From: Solobacterium sp. UBA636
Lineage (GTDB): Bacteria; Bacillota_I; Bacilli_A; Erysipelotrichales; Erysipelotrichaceae
DNA length: 5,102 nt
Assembly (NCBI GenBank): GCA_002299675.1
Contig: DBOW01000072.1
Coordinates: 3,842 to 8,943, forward strand
Direction: 5' to 3'
Both the position numbers and the translations under genes were made by a program. Shown piece by piece: positions 1 through 4,907 of this stretch. The notes under the pieces were generated by a model, which saw only the letters and a program-made list of their open reading frames with translations, did not search any database and was not told where the DNA came from. The stretch's first letter is position 1, and every line of letters starts with the position of its first letter.

Positions 1-41
1 GTTACAATCATCATGGATTCAAGGGAGCTTTAATATTATGA
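1..41 (+). CDS. 3' tail of an unidentified upstream gene (partial)
   Basis: Only the last few codons could be present, so no product can be named. Two frames close here. Frame 3 reads YNHHGFKGALIL and stops at TGA 39-41, overlapping the folD ATG as ATGA. Frame 1 reads VTIIMDSREL and stops at TAA 31-33. The ATGA arrangement would give translational coupling to folD and resembles the 8-bp overlap further down the operon, so frame 3 is slightly preferred. Neither is proven, and the region could also be plain leader sequence. Confidence 0.25.
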   Translation, partial: YNHHGFKGALIL

Positions 42-883
42 ATATAGTATATGGAAGCGAGCTTTCTAAAGAACTTAGAACAGATCTGAAAAAGGAAATA
101 GAAAAAATAGAGGGACGTAAACCCTGTCTGGCAGTAGTGCTGGTTGGGGAAAATCCTGCATCTGTTTCCTATGTAAGGGGCAAGAATAAGGCTTTAAATG
201 AAGTTGGCATGGAGTGTCGGCAGATAGATTTGAAGGAAGATGTAAGTGAGGCTGATTTATTGGCTTTAATCGAAGAGCTTAATAATGATGATAAGGTTGA
301 TGGCATACTGGTGCAGCTGCCTTTGCCTGAGCATATTAATCAGGAAAGAGTTATTCAGTCTATTGTGTCAGATAAGGATGTGGATGGCCTGAATGTTATA
401 AATGCCGGAAAGCTCTTTACCGGTGAAGATGGTTTTGTACCCTGCACACCTTTAGGGGTTATTAAACTGCTGGAGAGAATGAACTGCGATGTTGAAGGAA
501 AAGAGGTTGTGGTTATTGGCCGTTCAAATCTGGTAGGACTTCCGGTTGCCAGACTTTTGACCAGAAAGAATGCCACTGTTACTGTCTGCCACTCAAAGAC
601 TCATAATCTTAAGGAAGTATGCAAAAGAGCTGATATACTGGTAGTGGCAATAGGAAAGCCGAAGTTTGTTACTGCTGAGTATGTTAAAGATGGAGCATAC
701 GTAATAGATGTGGGAGTAAACAGGGTTGACGGAAAGCTTTGTGGCGATGTTGATTTTGAAGATGTGAAGGATAAATGTGCAGCCATCACTCCAGTGCCTA
801 AGGGTGTTGGGCCAATGACTATTACGATGCTGCTGCATAATACTTTAAGGGCCTACAGGCTGCATGAGGTAAAAGATGATTGA
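38..883 (+). CDS. folD: Bifunctional methylenetetrahydrofolate dehydrogenase / methenyltetrahydrofolate cyclohydrolase FolD
   Basis: This cytosolic enzyme interconverts 5,10-methylene-, 5,10-methenyl- and 10-formyl-tetrahydrofolate, using NADP(+) in the oxidation step, and supplies one-carbon units for purines and formyl-methionine. The 281 residues match the usual full length. The substrate motif lies at about 36-58 (VGENPASVSYVRGKNK), with Tyr45 and Lys49 in the catalytic Y-x3-K spacing. The GILVQLPLP block (89-97, Gln93) and KDVDG (113-117) follow. The nucleotide-binding motif GRSNLVGLP is at 161-169 and the C-terminal PVPKGVGPMT at 252-261. The last motif is normally PGGVGPMT, so Lys255 replaces a usual glycine. 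The ATG is preceded by AGGGAG (22-27) ten bases upstream, and the protein starts where FolD proteins normally start. The stop overlaps the next gene by 8 bp, so the two are very likely co-transcribed and coupled. Confidence 0.97.
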   Translation: MNIVYGSELSKELRTDLKKEIEKIEGRKPCLAVVLVGENPASVSYVRGKNKALNEVGMECRQIDLKEDVSEADLLALIEELNNDDKVDGILVQLPLPEHINQERVIQSIVSDKDVDGLNVINAGKLFTGEDGFVPCTPLGVIKLLERMNCDVEGKEVVVIGRSNLVGLPVARLLTRKNATVTVCHSKTHNLKEVCKRADILVVAIGKPKFVTAEYVKDGAYVIDVGVNRVDGKLCGDVDFEDVKDKCAAITPVPKGVGPMTITMLLHNTLRAYRLHEVKDD

Positions 884-1073
884 GAATTATGGATTAAATG
901 ATATAGTACAGATGAAAAAAGACCATCCCTGCCGTAAATCGCATTACTGGCGCATTATCAGGGTTGGTGCGGATATTAAGATTAAGTGTCTGGGTTGTGA
1001 TGCAGTGGTTATGATGGAGCGTCATGATTTTGAGCGCAAGTGCAAGAAACTGATTGAGAAAGCTGCAGAGTAA
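876..1073 (+). CDS. DUF951 family small protein
   Basis: This is a 65-residue protein of the Firmicutes DUF951 family; its function is not established. The family signature is clear: a start of the type NDIVQMKKDHPC, then WRIIRVGADIKIKCLGC (25-41), then VVMMERHDFERKCKKLI (44-60). Cys19 and the Cys38-x2-Cys41 pair could bind a metal such as zinc, but this is inference; the family is known mainly by conservation. The ATG lies within the end of folD (8-bp overlap) and has GAGGT (866-870) five bases upstream, inside the folD coding sequence. This supports translational coupling. An intrinsic terminator directly follows, making this the last gene of the folD transcription unit. The pairing with folD may only reflect operon convenience. 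Confidence 0.92.
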   Translation: MIENYGLNDIVQMKKDHPCRKSHYWRIIRVGADIKIKCLGCDAVVMMERHDFERKCKKLIEKAAE

Positions 1074-1076
1074 TCG

Positions 1077-1109
1077 AAAAGCTCGTCCTTAGACGAGCCT
1101 TTCTTATTA
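1077..1109 (+). terminator. Intrinsic terminator of the folD-DUF951 operon
   Basis: A perfect 7-bp stem GCTCGTC (1081-1087) / GACGAGC (1092-1098) has a CTTA loop. An AAAA run comes before it and CTTTCTTATT follows. It starts 7 bases after the DUF951 stop. The T-tract is interrupted, so termination may be partial. Confidence 0.85.
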
Positions 1110-1170
1110 TGGAAATGAAAAAATTATTACTAACTATATTAAACAATAAGTTTGTGTTAGCTATGTGAAA

Positions 1171-1176
1171 AAAGGA
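1171..1176 (+). promoter_or_regulatory. Ribosome binding site deciding the DUF4015 gene start
   Basis: AAAGGA lies six bases before the ATG at 1183. An in-frame GTG at 1165 (giving six extra residues, MKKGTK) would put this Shine-Dalgarno sequence inside the coding region and has none of its own, so 1183 is chosen. Confidence 0.8.
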
Positions 1177-1182
1177 ACGAAA

Positions 1183-2826
1183 ATGAAAAAAAGAAGAATT
1201 CTTATTACAGTGCTTGTTATTCTTTTAATGATACTGGTATCGCTTGGTGCTTATGTTTTTTTCTTCATGGAACCAAAAGAAAATCTGAGTACCATGTATC
1301 TTTCTTCTGATACAAATGTGCAGTATGTTCTGGATGAAGAATTAAATGAAGTGTCTTTTGTAAGAGGAACAGAAGTGAGTCTTAGTGACCGTATTAAAAA
1401 GATTGATGATAAAGAGTACTATAAGCTTTATATAAATGATAATGTTTATTATCTTGAAAGTACAGATAGGCTGGTAAGTGATATTGATGATGTAGTTACA
1501 CTCGATAGTCTTTATGTATACCGTGATAATACTTCTTATCTAAGTGGTGATGGTTCTAAAATCAGTTCTTTTGTAAGAAGAGGGGAAACGGTAAATATAA
1601 GTGGCTATTATGGTTTAAATGGGGATGGCTCTGTAGATAGATATAAGACTGACAAAGGCTATATCTATCCAAAGTATCTGTGCGAGAGTGATGATATTCC
1701 TTCTGAGGAATATGCATCCTATCATCGGGGTATTTATTCCTATGATGATGGAGATGGGGCCAGCGGTATGGATTATTATCCAAATGAAAAGCCTTCTTTT
1801 GAAGACAACACAATGCCAGATGAGGTTAAGGCTATCTATATCAATGATAAGGCTATCTATGAGCTGGATGACTATATTGATCTGGCTAAGTATCTTGGAG
1901 CCAATACGCTGGTTATTGATATACGTGATTCTCATATTATTACAGTTAAGCTTGATGCCATGAAGGAATATTCTCCTTCTTCCTATGAGGCCGGCATGTT
2001 TGAAAAAGCCGAGTTTAAGCAGATGATACAGAAAGCTAAGGATGCCGGTTTGTATCTTGTTGCCCGTATTACAGCTTTTAAGGATAATAACTATGCCCTT
2101 GATCATCCAGAGGAATGCATTATTGATCTGAGCGAGAATGCGCCTTTAGTCTATGGCGAGGCTAACTGGCCAACTGCCTATTCCAGAAATATGTGGGAAT
2201 ATAATGTTGAGCTTTCTAAGGAATGTATTAGCGATCTGGGCTTTAATGAGATTCAGTATGACTATGTGCGTTTTCCTGAACAGGTTGATTATTATGCGGA
2301 TGATCTGAAGATTCTGGACTTAAAAAATGAATATGGCGAATCAAGGTCAGAGGCTATTGAACATTTTCTGATGTATGCCGCTGATGAGATTCATTCAGTA
2401 CATGGCTATCTAAGTGCCTGTGTGTTTGGTGAAACATCAAATTCTTATGTTGCCGCCTATGGACAGTACTGGCCAGCCATCTCCAATGTAGTGGATGTCA
2501 TATCACCAATGCCTTACCCTGACCATTTCAATCCTCATGACTTTGGCATAAGTGATGCGATAGTCTGGGAGGTACCATACCGTCTGATGTATGCCTGGGG
2601 CTCACAGGCTAAACTCAGGCAGGCTGAAATACCAACGCCGGCCAGAGTTCGAACCTGGCTTCAGGGCTACAGGGCCATCAGGGAGCCTAAAATCTATTAT
2701 GATGTAAACAAGGTTATTGAACAGATTGATGGTTTAAAGGATGCCGGTCTCTATGATGGTTTTATGGTCTGGAATGTCTTGAGTGACTATGAGCTTTTAA
2801 GAAGCTATAAAGAGGCTTTTGAATAA
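1183..2826 (+). CDS. Membrane-anchored DUF4015 (putative glycoside hydrolase) protein with an SH3-like segment
   Basis: This is a 547-residue protein predicted to sit outside the cell, anchored by one N-terminal membrane helix (about 6-28, after MKKRR). No clear signal-peptidase or lipobox site follows the helix. Residues about 34-100 form an unassigned beta-rich region. Residues 106-168 (TLDSLYVYRDNT to GYIYPKYL) resemble a bacterial SH3 domain, which often binds cell wall. An acidic, Tyr-rich linker (170-210) leads to a DUF4015 (PF13200) TIM-barrel domain at about 213-545. Its marks are EVKAIYI at the first strand, NEIQYDYVRFPE (355-366), VISPMPYPDHF (439-449), VRTWLQGY (489-496) and DGFMVWN (525-531). 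The family is classed as hydrolase-like by fold; the substrate is unknown, and a role on wall or exopolysaccharide is inference. The strand usually read as SADVFG is here SACVFG (Cys413). The gene stands alone between two terminators. No convincing -35/-10 pair was found in 1110-1170, although TATATT at 1135-1140 is a weak -10 candidate. Confidence 0.88.
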   Translation: MKKRRILITVLVILLMILVSLGAYVFFFMEPKENLSTMYLSSDTNVQYVLDEELNEVSFVRGTEVSLSDRIKKIDDKEYYKLYINDNVYYLESTDRLVSDIDDVVTLDSLYVYRDNTSYLSGDGSKISSFVRRGETVNISGYYGLNGDGSVDRYKTDKGYIYPKYLCESDDIPSEEYASYHRGIYSYDDGDGASGMDYYPNEKPSFEDNTMPDEVKAIYINDKAIYELDDYIDLAKYLGANTLVIDIRDSHIITVKLDAMKEYSPSSYEAGMFEKAEFKQMIQKAKDAGLYLVARITAFKDNNYALDHPEECIIDLSENAPLVYGEANWPTAYSRNMWEYNVELSKECISDLGFNEIQYDYVRFPEQVDYYADDLKILDLKNEYGESRSEAIEHFLMYAADEIHSVHGYLSACVFGETSNSYVAAYGQYWPAISNVVDVISPMPYPDHFNPHDFGISDAIVWEVPYRLMYAWGSQAKLRQAEIPTPARVRTWLQGYRAIREPKIYYDVNKVIEQIDGLKDAGLYDGFMVWNVLSDYELLRSYKEAFE

Positions 2827-2844
2827 TAGCTTAAATTTAAGCAG

Positions 2845-2890
2845 AAAAAATACCGCTTCGGTCATAAAATGAATGAAGCGGTATTTAATT
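2845..2890. terminator. Bidirectional intrinsic terminator after the DUF4015 gene
   Basis: A perfect 12-bp stem AAATACCGCTTC (2848-2859) / GAAGCGGTATTT (2875-2886) is nearly continued by an inner TCAT (2862-2865) / ATGA (2869-2872) helix with an AAA loop. On the + strand it ends in TATTTAATTT. On the - strand it ends in six T (2850-2845), so the minus-strand terminator is at least as good. It starts 18 bases after the DUF4015 stop and probably once served the convergent phosphoesterase gene too. Confidence 0.88.
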
Positions 2891-2904
2891 TAAATCTTTA
2901 GGTA

Positions 2905-2956
2905 GTCGTAGCGAAGCATGCCTTCGCTAGACAATAAACCACCTGCTAGGCAGGTG
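2905..2956 (+). repeat. Left-end structured repeat of the IS200-type element
   Basis: There are two hairpins in tandem. The first is GTC (2905-2907), bulged G2908, TAGCGAAG (2909-2916), loop CATGC, CTTCGCTA (2922-2929), GAC (2930-2932). After a 3-nt spacer comes AAACCACC (2936-2943), which leads into the second: CACCTGC (2940-2946), loop TAG, GCAGGTG (2950-2956). A small AAAGC-AAA-GCTTTTT hairpin (2957-2971) follows; with its T run it could help stop transcription entering the element. The layout matches the right end, so these are the likely TnpA recognition structures. Confidence 0.72.
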
Positions 2957-2980
2957 AAAGCAAAGCTTTTTATAAATAAA

Positions 2981-3041
2981 AGCGTCCATTATTTTATTAT
3001 AGAGATGTCAAAGTCACTATAAATAAGAAAGAAAGGACGCT
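2981..3041 (+). promoter_or_regulatory. tnpA leader stem that masks the ribosome binding site
   Basis: AGCGTCC (2981-2987) pairs perfectly with GGACGCT (3035-3041), which includes the GGA of the tnpA Shine-Dalgarno sequence AAAGGA (3032-3037). Inside, TTATTATAG (2994-3002) pairs with CTATAAATAA (3017-3026), with A3023 bulged, making one long imperfect hairpin. Salmonella IS200 is known to hide its tnpA ribosome binding site in a leader hairpin; the same role here is inferred from the pairing. Confidence 0.65.
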
Positions 3042-3046
3042 AATAT

Positions 3047-3565
3047 ATGGCAGAAAAATACGATTCACTGTCACACACAAAGTATTATACAAGATACCAC
3101 ATTATTTTCACTCCAAAATACAGGAGAAAGATTATCTACAATAGTCTTAGAAAAGACATAGGAGAGTATCTAAGTAAATTATGCAAATATAAAGGAGTAA
3201 AGCTGATAGAAGGTCATCTTATGCCAGATCATGTACACATGCTTGTATCTATACCACCGAAATTATCAGTATCACAATTCATGGGATACTTGAAAGGCAA
3301 GTCTGCAATGATGATTTTTGAGTATCATGCAAATCTAAAGTATAAGTTTGGAAACAGACATTTTTGGGCTGATGGATATTATGTGAGCACAGTTGGTCTA
3401 AATGAAGAAACGATCAAAAAGTATATTCGCGATCAAGAAAAGGATGATATTGCAAAAGATAAGCTAAGTGTGAAAGAATACACAGACCCTTTTGGAGAAG
3501 ATAAAGAGATCGCGAAACAAAACAAACAGACAAAGAAGCCGAAGGCCGTTGACGGTCAGCAATAG
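3047..3565 (+). CDS. tnpA: IS200/IS605-family Y1 HUH transposase TnpA
   Basis: This 172-residue transposase cuts and rejoins single-stranded DNA at the element ends through a covalent tyrosine link, acting as a dimer. The HUH metal-binding motif is His62-Val63-His64, within GHLMPDHVHMLVSIPP (56-71). The catalytic tyrosine is predicted as Tyr126 in KKYIRDQE (124-131), with Gln130 as the usual helper residue. Other family marks are YHIIFTPKYRRK (17-28), GYLKGKSAMMIF (80-91) and FWADGYYVSTVGLNEETI (106-123). The core ends near 145. The last 27 or so residues are a charged Lys/Gln-rich tail (DPFGEDKEIAKQNKQTKKPK), longer than the roughly 150-residue enzymes such as IS608 TnpA. The start is fixed by AAAGGA (3032-3037), nine bases before the ATG. 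Expression is probably kept low by the leader stem. No tnpB or accessory gene is present. Confidence 0.95.
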   Translation: MAEKYDSLSHTKYYTRYHIIFTPKYRRKIIYNSLRKDIGEYLSKLCKYKGVKLIEGHLMPDHVHMLVSIPPKLSVSQFMGYLKGKSAMMIFEYHANLKYKFGNRHFWADGYYVSTVGLNEETIKKYIRDQEKDDIAKDKLSVKEYTDPFGEDKEIAKQNKQTKKPKAVDGQQ

Positions 3566-3588
3566 TTAAAAATGCAATAGTGGCTTTG

Positions 3589-3617
3589 AAAAAGCTAGCG
3601 TCTTAAGGCGCTAGCTT
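3589..3617 (-). terminator. Minus-strand terminator-like hairpin inside the IS right end
   Basis: AAGCTAGCG (3592-3600) pairs perfectly with CGCTAGCTT (3609-3617). Read on the - strand, the stem runs into five T (3593-3589); on the + strand there is no T-run. It would therefore stop transcription arriving from the phosphoesterase gene before it becomes antisense to tnpA. In + strand RNA the stem gains two inner pairs (one G-U) around a TTAA loop, so it may also help end the tnpA transcript. Confidence 0.65.
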
Positions 3618-3620
3618 GTA

Positions 3621-3666
3621 CTAAGGGCTTATAGCCCTAGAGCAAACCACCCTTTTTAAGGGTGGT
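3621..3666 (+). repeat. Right-end structured repeat of the IS200-type element
   Basis: There are two hairpins in tandem. The first is CTA (3621-3623), bulged A3624, GGGCT (3625-3629), loop TAT, AGCCC (3633-3637), TAG (3638-3640). After the spacer AGC comes AAACCACC (3644-3651), which leads into the second: ACCACCCTT (3646-3654), loop TTT, AAGGGTGGT (3658-3666). The order, the bulge position three pairs from the base, the 3-nt spacer and the AAACCACC word all match the left end. The second hairpin overlaps the last codons of the minus-strand phosphoesterase gene. Confidence 0.7.
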
Positions 3667-4849
3667 CATGATTGATGGTAAAACCCATGGTATATTCATT
3701 GGCTTCAGAAAGCACCAGCGGTATCCATCTGTACCAGATGGTACCCTCAGATATTTCTCTGAAATATTCATAGCCTTCATGGTTTTCTATTTCATCTATA
3801 TGGTTTATTAAAGTTCCATCACTTCGATATTTCATCGCCTTATGAAACAGATCCTTAGCCATAATAAGTTTATTTTCATCTATATCTTTATCTTTGGTTA
3901 ATGAATCGATTACGGCATCACATTTTTTTCTGTACTGAATATCAAGATATTTTCTGAAGTTTAACAGTCTTTCATCACTTAATTTGTTGTTAGAAGCCCA
4001 CTTTTCAATATCTACTTCTTTCGAATAAACATTCATAAGATCATCATTAATTTCTAGTATCTCGTAAGACACAGGATAGGAGGTAGTCTGTTCCACAACC
4101 AGTTCTGTAAGATTATCCTTTTTGTTTACTGCATGATAGTGCAGATGACCAGCTACATAAAATCTAACATCATATTTATCAAACAGATTAAGTGTTTCTT
4201 TCTGCTGAGTGAATTCTTCAGTCTGTCTGGTCAGGATTGGATAGTGACCAATTGTAATAATTACTTTGTCATTATCGTCTGCGTATTTAAACTGTGATTC
4301 TATCCATTTAAGAGTACTCTTATCAAATGACGGAATACCGGTTTCCCATTTGTCATCATAGTTGTTGGTATCCAGGATCACAATCATCATATTTTTATAG
4401 TCAACTGCATAACTTAATGACTCAGTATCTCTGGAACAGGCTTTACCATAGCCATAGTCTTTATATATTTCAGGAAAAACCGAATAGCCACTTGGTCCCA
4501 GATCGTGATTGCCTGGCACAATAAGTATTTCTTTATCTAAATCATTCAGCATCTCTATAAGTCTGTTATGCTGCTCCTCTTTACCGGAATTAGTATTATC
4601 TCCGCATAATATTAATAGATCGGTATCGGAATCATTAATTTCATCAAGTGCACACTGCAGGATATCTGCATTCAGGGTATTTATATAGCTTATGCCATCA
4701 TCCTGAACATTGAGCTGCAGATGTGTATCTGAAATAAAGGCTATCTTGTCAATAATGATATTTTCGGTATAAATATTATTTACTTCCTGTTTACTGGCAC
4801 AGCCACATACAGTAAGCAGCATACATAATGATATAAACAGTTTTTTCAT
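3656..4849 (-). CDS. Calcineurin-like metallophosphoesterase lipoprotein
   Basis: This 397-residue protein is predicted to be exported and lipid-anchored. A short signal peptide (MKKLFISLCMLLTVCGC) ends in a lipobox-like V-C-G-C, making Cys17 the likely lipidated residue, though Cys15 leaves slight doubt. All five metallophosphoesterase motifs are present and ordered: ISDTH (Asp41, His43), LCGDNT (Asp84), VPGNHD (Asn114, His115), IGHYP (His202) and AGHLHYH (His235, His237). A two-metal phosphomonoesterase or phosphodiesterase activity at the cell surface is therefore expected; the substrate is unknown. Residues about 275-397 form an additional region I do not recognise: helical and charged to about 340, then Tyr/Trp-rich. 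No Shine-Dalgarno sequence precedes the ATG; an extended -10 box lies six bases before it. The TAA stop sits within the loop and stem of the IS right-end hairpin, so the last residues (HDHP) may come from the insertion. Confidence 0.9.
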   Translation of the reverse strand: MKKLFISLCMLLTVCGCASKQEVNNIYTENIIIDKIAFISDTHLQLNVQDDGISYINTLNADILQCALDEINDSDTDLLILCGDNTNSGKEEQHNRLIEMLNDLDKEILIVPGNHDLGPSGYSVFPEIYKDYGYGKACSRDTESLSYAVDYKNMMIVILDTNNYDDKWETGIPSFDKSTLKWIESQFKYADDNDKVIITIGHYPILTRQTEEFTQQKETLNLFDKYDVRFYVAGHLHYHAVNKKDNLTELVVEQTTSYPVSYEILEINDDLMNVYSKEVDIEKWASNNKLSDERLLNFRKYLDIQYRKKCDAVIDSLTKDKDIDENKLIMAKDLFHKAMKYRSDGTLINHIDEIENHEGYEYFREISEGTIWYRWIPLVLSEANEYTMGFTINHDHP

Positions 4850-4851
4850 AA

Positions 4852-4866
4852 GCTGATTATATCAGC
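4852..4866 (-). promoter_or_regulatory. Extended -10 promoter inside a palindrome, immediately before the lipoprotein ATG
   Basis: On the - strand the sequence TGATATAAT (4864-4856) is a perfect extended -10 element (TG-n-TATAAT). Only six bases (CAGCTT) separate it from the ATG, so transcription would start at or within a base or two of the initiation codon. No good -35 is seen at 16-18 bp, which extended -10 promoters can tolerate. The box is centred in a 15-bp palindrome, GCTGAT-ATA-ATCAGC on the - strand (4866-4852), which could be an operator. Confidence 0.5.
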
Positions 4867-4876
4867 ATAAGACAAT

Positions 4877-4899
4877 AAAAAAGAAGGCTTATGCCTCCT
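4877..4899 (-). terminator. Intrinsic terminator of the DUF6465-like gene
   Basis: Read on the - strand, AGGAGGC (4899-4893) pairs with GCCTTCT (4888-4882), with one G-T pair, around an ATAA loop and runs into TTTTTT (4882-4877). It begins 8 bases after the stop of the small gene and separates it from the lipoprotein gene. Confidence 0.85.
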
Positions 4900-4907
4900 G
4901 ATATAAC

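Larger units (their letters stand above)
2905..3666 (+). mobile_element. IS200-type insertion sequence (IS200/IS605 family), tnpA only
   Basis: The element carries a single Y1 HUH transposase gene with no tnpB. Both ends carry subterminal hairpins rather than terminal inverted repeats, as this family does. Family members move as single-stranded circles and insert next to a short target without target-site duplication, so the exact ends cannot be read from one copy. The limits given are the outermost matched structures: the left bulged hairpin (from 2905) and the right second hairpin (to 3666). The true cleavage sites are probably within about 20 bases of these. The element lies between two convergent host genes and looks intact: full-length tnpA, a plausible leader and both structured ends. 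Confidence 0.82.

Noticed and set aside
355..838. Minus-strand open frames within folD
   Set aside because: They lie antisense to a clear enzyme gene with all motifs, and show no recognisable protein features.
1165..1182. GTG start at 1165 for the DUF4015 protein, six residues longer
   Set aside because: It has no ribosome binding site, while AAAGGA is correctly spaced before the ATG at 1183 and would otherwise lie inside the gene.
1615..2106. Long minus-strand open frame of 163 codons within the DUF4015 gene, plus a 91-codon + strand frame at 1688-1963
   Set aside because: Both are shadow frames of a well-supported gene; the peptides are low-complexity (Ile/His- or Met/Leu-rich), lack family motifs and have no clear ribosome binding sites.
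2905..2956. Closely spaced short inverted repeats as a CRISPR array or REP cluster
   Set aside because: There is no regular repeat-spacer pattern, stem sequences differ, and adjacency to tnpA explains them as IS end structures. TnpA here is IS200-like, not the REP-associated type by its motifs.
3006..3011. TTGACA on the minus strand as a -35 box
   Set aside because: The nearest TATAAT (3001-2996) is only four bases away and no -10 lies at 16-18 bp, so it cannot form a normal promoter.
3546..3555. Short palindrome CCGT-TG-ACGG at the end of tnpA
   Set aside because: Four-base arms with a two-base loop are too short to be meaningful and lie within coding sequence.
3566..3655. A tnpB or omega-RNA region downstream of tnpA
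   Set aside because: Only about 90 bases of hairpins separate tnpA from the next gene; there is no coding sequence or guide-type RNA scaffold to support it.
4893..4899. AGGAGG on the minus strand as ribosome binding site for the lipoprotein gene
   Set aside because: It is about 45 bases from the ATG with no start codon at proper distance, and it forms the 5' arm of the terminator of the upstream gene.
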